In this document: piece after piece, positions 28,046 through 36,585 of the stretch
Layout of the letters: each line of letters opens with the position of its first letter
How positions within the stretch are numbered: the first letter of the stretch is position 1
Source of the DNA: Rhizobium sp. BT04
GTDB lineage: Bacteria > Pseudomonadota > Alphaproteobacteria > Rhizobiales > Rhizobiaceae
Reading direction: 5' to 3'
Length of the DNA: 64,000 bases
NCBI RefSeq assembly: GCF_030053135.1
Contig: NZ_CP125652.1
Span: 1,798,001 to 1,862,000 of the forward strand
Made by a program: the position numbers and the translations under genes
Notes under the pieces: model-generated
Databases searched by the model: none
Seen by the model: only the letters and a program-made list of their open reading frames with translations
Told to the model about the DNA's origin: nothing

Positions 28046-29833
28046 GTGACAGCATCGACGAGGGACGACCTGCCGTGCGTCGAAGAGGTTCGGGCACAGC
28101 TTCAACGCATACTTGCCGACCCCGAATTTCCAGCGGTCGGACGTGTCGCATCCTTTCTACGTTACGTCGTGGAGGAGACGCTCGAAGGCCGTGGCGGCCG
28201 CATCAAGGGCTACGCGATCGCCGTGGAGGTATTCGGTCGACGCGACACGTTCTCGCAGGACGATCCGGTCGTCCGCATCGAAGCCGGCCGGCTCCGCCGC
28301 TCCCTCGAGCACTACTACCTTCTCGGCGGCAAGAACGATCCGGTCAGGATCGACGTTCCGAAGGGTGGCTACGTTCCATCCTTTTCATGGAACGACCCGC
28401 CCCCGCAGAAACCCGACAACCAGCCACTGCAAGCGGAAGTTCCCCGGTCTCCCGATCCATGGTGGCGCGGGCGTCGTGCGGCCTTCGCAGGCGGCGGAAC
28501 CGTTGCCGCCCTGGCCGCGCTTCTTGTCGTCTTGGGTCTAGCCTCCCCTTCGCCGCCCGCAACCGTTGCCGACGCAGTGCCTGATCGTCCAACCCTCGTC
28601 GTCGCTCCGTTCGCCAATCTGGGCAACGATTCAAACGCGCAGCTCTATGCCATCGGGCTCACCGAAGAGCTGCTGACCGCACTTCCCCGGTTCAAGGAAG
28701 TCAAAGTCTTCGGGCGCGAGACGTCGAAGACGCTGCCCTCCGACGTCGACGCCTCGCGGGTGCGCGAAAAGCTCGGAGCACGATATCTTTTGGCCGGCGG
28801 CGTGCGCGCTTCGGGCACCCGGCTTCGCGTCACCGTTCGCCTTCTTGACACGTCGGACGACGCGATCGTCTGGTCCCAGGACTACGAGAACGATATCGCG
28901 TCCGACGACCTTTTCGCCATCCAGACCGACGTCGCACGAAGGGTCGCGACGACGATCGCGCAGCCATATGGCGTGATAGCGCAGGTCGACGTCGCGAACC
29001 CGCCGCCGGACGACCGTGGGACCTATGCATGCACGTTGCACTTCTACGCCTACCGGTCGGAATTGAGCGTCGACGGGCATTTGAAGGTACGCGAATGCCT
29101 GGAGACCGCAGTCGCCCGCTACCCTACCTACGCCACCGCCTGGGCGATGCTCTCGATCGTCTACCTCGATGAGGACCGGTTCAAGTTCAACGTCCAGAAC
29201 GGTACCGACCCGCCGATGCAGCGCGCGTTGAGAGCCGCTCGGCGGTCGACGCAGCTCGATGCCGGCAATACGCGCGGCCTTCAAGCCCTGATGATGGCGT
29301 TGTTCTTCAACCGCGAATTCGATGATGCCATGCGGATCGGCGAGCAGGCCCTCGCCACCAACCCGAACGACACCGAGCTCATGGGCGAGTTCGGGACGCG
29401 GCTTTCCATGGGGGGCGATTGGGCGCGGGGCGCGGCCTTGCTCGACCGAGCCATAGCCCTCAACCCCGGAGGCGGCGGCTACTTCCACGGTACGCGCGCG
29501 CTAGCCGCCTACATGCTTCATGACAACGCCACCGCCGTGCGTGAAATTGATCAGGCCGACCTGCAGAAGTTTCCCCTTTTCCATGCAGTAGCAGCGGTCA
29601 TTTATGCCGAAGCGGGAAAGACTGAGATGGCTCGGCGCGAAGGAGAGGCATTCGTCAAGATGCGCACGGACTTCCTGCCCAACGTCGCTTCGGAACTCGC
29701 AATTCGCAATCTGCAACCTGCCGACGCCGCCCGGCTGATCAACGGGTTCCGCAAAGCTGGAATGCCGGTTCCGCAAGATGTGGTCGCCAGCGCCACGCTG
29801 GGCGGGGCCGCATCAGACCTGCAGCCCCGCTAG
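28046..29833 (+). CDS. TolB-N/TPR membrane protein with winged-helix-like N-domain
   Basis: About 595 residues from GTG 28046 with GGGGAGAGG upstream. Residues 1-115 form the domain common at the front of rhizobial TolB/TPR proteins (FLRYVVEETLEGRGGRIKGY, DDPVVRIEAGRLRRSLEHYY). One transmembrane helix (AFAGGGTVAALAALLVVLGLA) lies near 155. A TolB/FlgO-like domain follows (VVAPFANLGNDSNAQLYAIG, GARYLLAGGVRASGTRLRV), then TPR-like repeats to the end. Similar proteins are usually found beside regulatory or adenylate-cyclase-like systems. It may link cytoplasmic DNA or protein binding to the periplasm; the function is inferred only. Confidence 0.75.
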   Translation: MTASTRDDLPCVEEVRAQLQRILADPEFPAVGRVASFLRYVVEETLEGRGGRIKGYAIAVEVFGRRDTFSQDDPVVRIEAGRLRRSLEHYYLLGGKNDPVRIDVPKGGYVPSFSWNDPPPQKPDNQPLQAEVPRSPDPWWRGRRAAFAGGGTVAALAALLVVLGLASPSPPATVADAVPDRPTLVVAPFANLGNDSNAQLYAIGLTEELLTALPRFKEVKVFGRETSKTLPSDVDASRVREKLGARYLLAGGVRASGTRLRVTVRLLDTSDDAIVWSQDYENDIASDDLFAIQTDVARRVATTIAQPYGVIAQVDVANPPPDDRGTYACTLHFYAYRSELSVDGHLKVRECLETAVARYPTYATAWAMLSIVYLDEDRFKFNVQNGTDPPMQRALRAARRSTQLDAGNTRGLQALMMALFFNREFDDAMRIGEQALATNPNDTELMGEFGTRLSMGGDWARGAALLDRAIALNPGGGGYFHGTRALAAYMLHDNATAVREIDQADLQKFPLFHAVAAVIYAEAGKTEMARREGEAFVKMRTDFLPNVASELAIRNLQPADAARLINGFRKAGMPVPQDVVASATLGGAASDLQPR

Positions 29834-30678
29834 CCCGGGGAAGCAACTTCTTCACGCCTGAGGTCTAACCTGACTGGATGGAGCCTCGTCGGTGCGGCTG
29901 GGGCCGACCTCGACTGAGACGTTGCGCTTGCCGTGGGTTATAAGTTCACGGACACCATATTGGCGTCGCGGGATATCGCCCCCTCGGAGTGAACTACGAA
30001 AAGTATGGATTCGTCTTCGACGTCGTCCAGCAGAGTCCGATCATCGGCGTCGCCATCCGTTTCTGACGACGCTGACAGCGTCGTGCAATGGAGAGGTGCG
30101 ACCGAGCACTCGAAAGCCGCCGCCTGGGAGTTCCTGCTTTGCGATCAGACCCTGGGGGTCGTCTACCTTCCCTGAATGGTCTTCCCGGTGTTCCACGAGG
30201 TCAGGAGGCCCTGGGAGAGCCGCAGAGGATCACCAGTCGACGTATGTCTCGGTCCTATGCTGCACGCTGTTCCTGCAGGTCTGCTACCGGTCGAGGGTTC
30301 GATGGGTGGCCGTCCGGGTTCCGTTCAACAACATGGTCGCCGCACATCTGATATCGTTCGTGGCCCGGCTGAGCTTCCTATTCGGCGCTTTCTTCTTGAC
30401 GATCATCTTCGGCCCCCTGCCAGAACTCGGTGCATTTCCACCGCGGGGAGAGCGATCCCGAGCGGGGTGTCCATCGCTGCGGTTTGTTCGGCCCTATTGC
30501 TGTTCGCTCGAGCTTGAGAGATTTGGATGAGTCATCGAAAGGGAGGATCAAGTCGGTGAGAAGCCTCCACGAGATCGGAGGCGTCCCTCGTTGCGCCGCA
30601 AGCGGCGATAACGGATAGCACTTATGTGTTTCCGAAGATGCCGGCTCGCGACGCATAGCGCCGCAGGCCGGCGTTTTT
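29834..30678. other. Gene-poor region, probably decayed DNA
   Basis: Open frames are present but lack family resemblance, good starts or consistent codon character. A hydrophobic stretch near 30340-30430 may be a fragment of a lost membrane-protein gene. Nothing firm can be annotated. Confidence 0.4.
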
Positions 30679-31905
30679 TCAATGTCCGGATAGAACCAGC
30701 GTCTGAACCGGGAGAAGCGTCGCCTGCATCCGCAGGATCATCGCATGCACGAGCCCGACGGCGTCGACAATGTGCAGAAGGAGCCACTTGCCCGAGCTGA
30801 TGTTCGGATCGGCCAGCGCATCGTGATTGTTCGTATAGGCGTTCGCTATGCAACTGCTCCCCGGAGGAACGGCGTCGAGGCCGCCCTGGAAAAGTGGCTC
30901 CAGGAATACCGTCAGTGTTCCCGGCTGCCCCATCTGTTGGACGTCGACCAATTGGTCGGACGCCCGCAACTGTCCGGCGGCGATGACGTCCTGCACTTCG
31001 GTGACCACCATCGGGATGATGGTAAAGGGCTTTCCGATGCACGTCGCCTCGGCGATCATGCCGCGCTTCATGACCTGGGCCTCGATCTGCCCGAAGCCGG
31101 CGACGAGCGTCGTGCGGCCTGCGTTTTCCGGCACCAGAATTCCGGCGGGGCGCAGCATCGCGTTGACGACGTCGCCAGGCCGCAGTGTGAACTGCTGGAC
31201 CGTGCCCGTCACGCCTGCCCGCACCGTCGTCTTGTCCAGTTCGACCTGCGCCTGCGCCTGAGCGGCTTCGGCGCTTGCCTTCTGGGCGGGGAGCAGGACG
31301 GCGATCTGCGTCTGCAATGTCTGCTTCTTAGCGAGGACGGCGTCGACCGCGCCCTTGCGGCTGTCGATCGTCGTGGCGAGTCGGTCGACTTCGCGCTTGG
31401 CGACGGCGTTGTTCGTCAGAAGCTGCGACTTCATCTCGTATTCGTCGACGGCGGTCTGATACGCGCCCTGCGCCTCCCTGATCTGTCCGTCGACGCCCGC
31501 CAGCTCGGTCTGGGCGACGGTCATTGCCGCGTCGGCTTCGGCGATGCGTCGACGAGCCGTTTCGAGTGCGGCCTCCTGCTCTGACGAGTCGAGGCGGAAG
31601 AGCGGGGTTCCAGCTTCGACCTTCTGGTTGAGGCCGACGAAGACCTCTTCAACCCGGCCGGTCGATTCCGGAAGGATGCTCACGGTTCTGAAGATCGCCG
31701 TGACGTTCTTGGTTGAAGGATGAAAGTAGAAAATCATCGTAATCAGCGAGACGGTCAGCACCAGGCAAGCCGTTATGCCCCATCGCAGTTCGTACCAAAC
31801 GGTGTATAGGGTGATGTCATGTCCGATCCTCTTTCCCTGTGCGTAGCGGCGGAACAGATAGTCGGGGAAAATCGTCAGCAGAGAGCAAAGCAATAGTTCG
31901 AACAT
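30679..31905 (-). CDS. HlyD-family membrane fusion protein (YiaV-like)
   Basis: 408 residues from ATG 31905, which follows GGGGAAGG by eight bases. An N-terminal membrane anchor (GITACLVLTVSLITMIFYF) is followed by a lipoyl/barrel half (SILPESTGRVEEVFVGLNQK), a long coiled coil (about residues 105-215) and the returning barrel half (DKTTVRAGVTGTVQQFTLRP). Such periplasmic adaptors link inner-membrane pumps to the outer membrane. The start is one base beyond the stop of the small membrane protein gene, so the two act together. No pump or TolC gene is adjacent. Confidence 0.85.
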   Translation of the reverse strand: MFELLLCSLLTIFPDYLFRRYAQGKRIGHDITLYTVWYELRWGITACLVLTVSLITMIFYFHPSTKNVTAIFRTVSILPESTGRVEEVFVGLNQKVEAGTPLFRLDSSEQEAALETARRRIAEADAAMTVAQTELAGVDGQIREAQGAYQTAVDEYEMKSQLLTNNAVAKREVDRLATTIDSRKGAVDAVLAKKQTLQTQIAVLLPAQKASAEAAQAQAQVELDKTTVRAGVTGTVQQFTLRPGDVVNAMLRPAGILVPENAGRTTLVAGFGQIEAQVMKRGMIAEATCIGKPFTIIPMVVTEVQDVIAAGQLRASDQLVDVQQMGQPGTLTVFLEPLFQGGLDAVPPGSSCIANAYTNNHDALADPNISSGKWLLLHIVDAVGLVHAMILRMQATLLPVQTLVLSGH

Positions 31906-31906
31906 C

Positions 31907-32365
31907 TCAGATACCTTCCCCATGCACGGTAGTTTTGGTCGGCGCCATCGCAGGCTTGGCCGTATCGGCCGCCTCGAAGGGTTCCGTCATAAGCGCAGGA
32001 TCGCCCGTCGTCGCGGCGTCGCGGCCGGAGAGCTTGCCAAGTGACTGAGCGATCGAATAGAGCGGCGAGGAAAAGTCCGGGATTTGCACGAACGCCAGCA
32101 GCAGGCCCGCGATCCAGAACAGATGATTATGGGTGAACAGAGAGATGAGCGCGAGAACTGCCACCACCTCCATCTGCACCTTGCTCGTACGATGGGCCAT
32201 GCGTTCAGGAACGGCATGAAGTTGAAAATAGAGATTGCCGACCGCAAGCACCGCCACGACCAGGAAGATGATCACCGCGACGAACAGATAGTCCGTCTGT
32301 CCGGGTTGAGAAATGAACACAGGTAAATGTTCGATTGCGGCTGGATTGACTGCTGCGTCTGTCAT
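31907..32365 (-). CDS. Small inner-membrane partner of the HlyD protein
   Basis: 152 residues with three hydrophobic segments: LFVAVIIFLVVAVLAVGNLYF, VVAVLALISLFTHNHLFWIA, and GLLLAFVQIPDF. A Thr/Ala/Glu-rich tail follows. Gene order and size recall the E. coli yiaW-yiaV pair, where a small DUF3302-type membrane protein precedes an HlyD adaptor; direct sequence homology to YiaW is not claimed. Its upstream gap contains the second 19-bp palindrome 95 bases from the start. Confidence 0.7.
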   Translation of the reverse strand: MTDAAVNPAAIEHLPVFISQPGQTDYLFVAVIIFLVVAVLAVGNLYFQLHAVPERMAHRTSKVQMEVVAVLALISLFTHNHLFWIAGLLLAFVQIPDFSSPLYSIAQSLGKLSGRDAATTGDPALMTEPFEAADTAKPAMAPTKTTVHGEGI

Positions 32366-32459
32366 TCGACCACCTCGACAAAGAAAACGGTTGAACTCGC
32401 ATGCGTTTCAAAAACATGCGCGTTGCTGTGGTCTAGTGAACGAATGGAGATGGTGTGTA

Positions 32460-32478
32460 GTATGTTACAGTAACATAC
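32460..32478. promoter_or_regulatory. 19-bp palindromic operator, copy 2
   Basis: GTATGTTAC-A-GTAACATAC has arms identical to those of copy 1 at 23689; only the centre differs. It lies upstream of the minus-strand HlyD operon. Confidence 0.75.
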
Positions 32479-32489
32479 GGTTGGAGACG

Positions 32490-32561
32490 CCGTGGGAACT
32501 CGCCCGGAAGGCCCCCCGTCGAAGCACGTTGGCGACCCTTACTGCGCATTGTTTGGCGCCT
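32490..32561 (+). pseudogene. Possible N-terminal remnant of a regulator gene
   Basis: From a GTG near 32492 the plus strand reads VGTRPEGPPSKHVGDPYCALFGA and then stops. This looks like the first about 23 residues of a TetR-family regulator (RPSKHVGD-type openings are common in them), immediately beside the palindrome. The following sequence has no matching continuation. The resemblance is by eye and short, so this is tentative. The rest of 32366-32969 shows no clear gene. Confidence 0.25.
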
Positions 32562-32969
32562 GATGAACACATCGAGGAAACTTTGCCGACGACTGTGGCA
32601 CAGAAGTTTGGTTTCCAGTCGATGCAGAATCCGGCCACGCGATGCCGACGCGTCAGGATCTTGAACCGTAGCTAGCACTCAGCATCGTCGAACGTGGACC
32701 GAAGCGTTTCGAGGGTCGCAACTCGGCATCCTTGTCACCGATGGCATCGGTGCCAGGCTACTCAAGGGCCACATCATCGGCGACCATCAAGCAGAAGGCC
32801 GTCTTCATTATGCGAAGAGATGGCCGTTGCCACTCGCACGAAGATTCGGAAGGCGAGGAAAGAGAAGACGGGGTACGACGACCTGCTCCGAGAACTCCAT
32901 CACCTCGCTCAAGCTAACCGCGCCACCAGCGTCTGGACAGGAAAGCGGTTCCGTGGCATCAAAAAAGAC

Positions 32970-33029
32970 ATGAACACCGCGCGCACCAATTCAAAGCTCC
33001 TACTCGCCATCCTTCCGATGGTGGGTTAG
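32970..33029 (+). CDS. Leucine-rich leader peptide of the leuS attenuator
   Basis: A 19-residue [22 protein letters not shown], with three consecutive Leu codons (CTC CTA CTC, one of them the rare CTA) and a fourth Leu close behind. It ends 28 bases before a terminator hairpin in front of a leucyl-tRNA synthetase gene. The Shine-Dalgarno is weak. It also forms the end of a longer open frame from 32820, whose coding status is doubtful. Function as a ribosome-stalling leader is inferred from the Leu run, the position and the competing hairpins. Confidence 0.6.
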   Translation: MNTARTNSKLLLAILPMVG

Positions 33030-33081
33030 CACGCGCTTGCGTTTTAAAGATGCAGCAACCCGCCGAAGAGGCGGGTTTTTT
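33003..33081 (+). promoter_or_regulatory. Transcription attenuator of leuS
   Basis: Three mutually exclusive pairings are visible. Strand 1:2 is 33003-33011 with 33017-33025 (core CCATC/GATGG). Strand 2:3 is GGTGGGTT (33020-33027) with AACCCGCC (33057-33064), 8 bp with one G-U, the antiterminator. Strand 3:4 is AACCCGCC (33057-33064) with GGCGGGTT (33070-33077), running into six T's, the terminator. The leader stop codon abuts strand 2. A ribosome stalled at the Leu codons would cover strand 1 and allow 2:3; one reaching the stop would cover strand 2 and allow termination. This is the classic amino-acid attenuator layout. Confidence 0.65.
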
Positions 33082-33129
33082 GTTGCCATTCCTCTTCGGT
33101 CGGAATTTCGGGACAGAAGGGAGTTCGCA

Positions 33130-35656
33130 ATGCCGTATGATCCCAAGACGATCGAGCCGCGATGGCAGCGATACTGGGAGGAAAACCAGACGTTCAGAAC
33201 GGAGGACGACCAAAGTCGTCCGAAGTATTATGTCCTGGACATGTTTCCCTATCCGTCCGGCGACGGCCTGCATGTTGGTCATCCGGAAGGCTATACCGCA
33301 ACCGACGTCGTGGCCCGGTACAAGCGCATGATGGGCTTCAATGTCCTGCATCCGATGGGGTGGGATGCCTACGGGCTGCCCGCCGAGCGATACGCAGTGC
33401 GGACGGGCGTCCATCCAGCGATCACCACGCGGCGCAACATCTCGAATTTCAGGAAGCAGGTCCGGCGTCTGGGCTTTTCCTACGATTGGAGTCGGGAGAT
33501 TTCGACCACCGATCCCGAGTTCGTACGATGGACGCAATGGCTCTTCCTGCAAATGTATAAGGCTGGCCTGGCCTACCAGGCAGACGTTGCCGTCAACTGG
33601 TGCCCGGCACAAGGTACGGTCCTGGCCAACGAGGAAGTGAAGGACGGCCGCTACGTGGAAACCGGAGACCCGGTGGAGCGTCGCACGATGCGTCAGTGGA
33701 TGCTGAAAATCACCGCCTATGCCGACCGCCTGCTCGCCGATCTGGACGAGCTGGACTGGCCGGACGGCATCAAGGCGATGCAGCGCAACTGGATCGGCAG
33801 ATCAGAAGGCGCTGAGGTGACTTTCGACGTCGAGGATGGAGAGAGTTCCCTGACAGTTTACACCACGCGTCCGGAAACGATCTTCGGCGTTACGTTCATC
33901 GTCCTCTCCCCTGAGCACCCTGCTATCGATGCCATCGCTTCCGTCGGCCAACGCGGAGAGGTCGACGCCTACCGCACCCGCGCGGCGGCAATGAGCGCGA
34001 TAGAGAAGTCGCAAGCGCAATGGAAAAGCGGAGTGTTCACCGGAGCCTATGCGATCAACCCGGCGAATGGTTTGCGGATTCCGGTGTGGGTGGCCGACTA
34101 CGTGCTGATGGCCTACGGCACCGGAGCAATCATGGCCGTTCCAGCCCATGACGACCGCGACCGCGATTTCGCACAGGAGTTCGGGCTGCCGATCGTCGAA
34201 GTCGTGTCGGCGTCTGGCTCCCCCTCCGGCGATGTGCCGTCCGCTGCGCAGACTGGCGAAGGCTTGATGGTCAACTCCGGCTTCATGGATGGAATGGAGA
34301 CGAAAACGGCGAGAACGGCAGCGATCGCATGGATGACCGAGCAAGGCGTCGGGGTGGAGCGCATCGAGTACAAGCTGCGCGACTGGCTGTTCTCGCGGCA
34401 GAGATACTGGGGAGAACCCTTTCCTATCCTGCATGCCGCCGACGGCAGTATCGTGCCCCTGCCGGAGGACGCCCTGCCACTGCTGCCTCCCGAACTCAAC
34501 GAATACAGGCCGACGCCGGACGGGGAGCCGCCGCTGGCGCGGGCGGGCGATTGGGTCCGGACGGTCGATCCGAAGTCCGGCATGGACGCTCTGCGGGAAA
34601 CCAACACGATGCCGCAATGGGCGGGATCGTGCTGGTATTACCTGCGCTTTGCCGATCCTCAGAACGCGACCGCGCCGATCGATCCTGAGAAGGAGAAATA
34701 CTGGCTGCCCGTCGATCTCTATGTGGGAGGAGCCGAGCATGCGGTGCTGCATCTGCTCTACGCGCGCTTCTGGCACAAAGTGCTGTTCGACATCGGCGTC
34801 GTGACGTCCAAAGAGCCGTTCCGCAAGCTGTTCAACCAGGGAATGATCCTTGGCCTTCAGCTACAAGGATGCGACTGGCAGATACTATCGACCCGAGGAC
34901 GCGGCCGAGCGCGACGGCCGCTGGTATGTCGGAGAAATCGAGGTCGAGCGCCAAGTCGAGAAGATGTCGAAGTCAAAGTTCAATGTCGTCAATCCTGACG
35001 AGGTGGTCGAACGATACGGCGCCGACGCCATGCGTCTGTATGAACTCTTCATGGGGCCATTGGACGTTGCCAAGCCGTGGCAAATGTCCGGCGTGGCCGG
35101 GGTCAGCCGCTTCCTCCATCGCGTATGGCGGATCGCCAGTGGAGAGGATGGCATGGTGTCGAGCAAAATTATCGATGCGAAGCCGTCCCCGGAGATCGCC
35201 CGCGCTCTTCACAAGACGATCAAGGCTGTCGGCAACGATATCGAGGCCCTGCGTTTCAACACGGCGATCTCAAAGCTGATGGAGCTGTCAAACGCATTGA
35301 CGGGACTGGACATCAAACCACGGTCGGCAGTCGAATCCTTCGTTCTGCTGCTGGCACCGTTCGCGCCGCACATTGCCGAGGAACTCTGGAGAATGCTGGG
35401 ACATCCGGAAAGTCTGTCGCATGAACCCTGGCCGACATACGACCCCACTCTCGCCGACGATGATATTCGCGAATTTATCGTCCAGGTCAACGGCAAGCTG
35501 CGAGGCAGGATTCAGGCTCCCTCGACGCTCGCCGCTGATGAACTCGTCAGGCTGGCTGCGCAGGAGCCTGACGTTCGGTCGAGGTTGACGGGGAAGGCAG
35601 TGCTGAAGGAAATCGTTGTCCCTGGACGGCTGGTGAACTTCGTGCTTGCTCCATAG
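33130..35656 (+). pseudogene. leuS: Second, divergent leucyl-tRNA synthetase gene, frameshifted
   Basis: If one base is removed near 34855 (GGCCTTC read as GGC TTC), the frame gives about 841 residues of class Ia LeuRS. It has the HIGH-type motif GLHVGH, an editing domain with [12 protein letters not shown] and [19 protein letters not shown], the KMSKS loop in [14 protein letters not shown], and an anticodon/C-terminal domain ending IVVPGRLVNFVLAP. GGGAG lies seven bases before ATG 33130. The opening ([20 protein letters not shown]) differs from usual alphaproteobacterial LeuRS (about 870 residues) and resembles Bacilli/planctomycete-type enzymes, so this is likely an acquired second copy. 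As read, translation stops after 622 codons, before KMSKS; a sequencing error is possible. Confidence 0.8.
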
Positions 35657-35991
35657 CGTCGAGCCGCTCTGGAACCTGGTCGAGACTGTCGCCACCGCTT
35701 CGCGTGGAATCTGAAGATCCTGCTCAGCTTCTTCACGCATCATCGGAGGTGCAGCAGCAATCCGTCCCGTATCGACTCTATACTCGCCCCTGTCCTTGAG
35801 AGGTCATCGAGAAAAACTCTTTGTTTTCAATGTCACGAATTGCAGCCAGAGTTGGCATTAGCACAGTGTTAGCGTGAGCCATTTATCGTTGCGACACCAT
35901 TGGAAACCGCCACGGAACATATCAAGGATCGGCTGCAACAGCGACAGGCAGAATGGTGACGGGCTCTGAAACGCCGGCTTACGGAGATGAC
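35657..35991. other. No gene seen
   Basis: The stretch after leuS has no plausible coding region or clear terminator. An AT-richer patch near 35810-35890 may carry the promoter of the next small gene. Confidence 0.4.
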
Positions 35992-36318
35992 ATGAAACTG
36001 GTTCTAGGCAGCGTGATATTGGCGTCTGGCATACTGCTATCCAGCCCGTCGGGATTTGCCGCTTCCGGCGGATGGCAGTCGGATGGGCAAGGCACGAGAT
36101 ACTGGCACGTCACTCCACCGCCCGGGCAATGCAATATAAGCCAGGCGAGAAACCGGGCGCTTCGGGCCGGCATCTATCGCAGCGAGATTATACAGCAGGA
36201 TGAGAATATCATCGTGCTCAGAGGTCTGGATGAATCAGGCGACCGGCGAACGATCGGTTTCGGCAACATCAGGGGATGCCCTGAGTTGGAAGGCTATGAG
36301 GATCCCTCGCACTTCTGA
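35992..36318 (+). CDS. Small secreted protein of unknown function
   Basis: 108 residues from ATG 35992 with ACGGAGA upstream. It has a signal peptide (MKLVLGSVILASGILLSSPS, cut after FAA about residue 24). The mature part contains WHVTPPPGQCNISQARNRAL and a second Cys in GNIRGCPELEGYEDPSHF, so one disulfide is likely. No family is recognised. Confidence 0.6.
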   Translation: MKLVLGSVILASGILLSSPSGFAASGGWQSDGQGTRYWHVTPPPGQCNISQARNRALRAGIYRSEIIQQDENIIVLRGLDESGDRRTIGFGNIRGCPELEGYEDPSHF

Positions 36319-36585
36319 AGGCATGCTTAGAATTTGTTCAGCGAACTTTTCCAGTTCCGACCGGGGTGCGCATTTCTGTGCAAACGTCGCGCCTATACCG
36401 ATCAGCGAGGCTGGCGGTTAGTAGCTACTCGCGGACGCCGGTTGCGATTGCGCCTCGGATGGGCCGCATCCTCAATTCGCCAAGCTTACACATCCGCTCG
36501 TTTGACCATAATCTGGCTCTACGCAGCCTGATGGATGCGGAAGTCCCCGCACGTCGTCGAATGTTTGGTGTGGGCGGGATTGTTC

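Noticed and set aside
32460..33029. T-box riboswitch upstream of leuS
   Set aside because: No T-box consensus or specifier stem was seen; a leader-peptide attenuator explains the sequence better.
33063..33099. Second alternative pairing CCGAAGAGG / CCTCTTCGG after the leuS terminator
   Set aside because: A perfect 9-bp match, but its 3' strand lies beyond the T-run, so it is transcribed too late to decide termination; kept only as a note.
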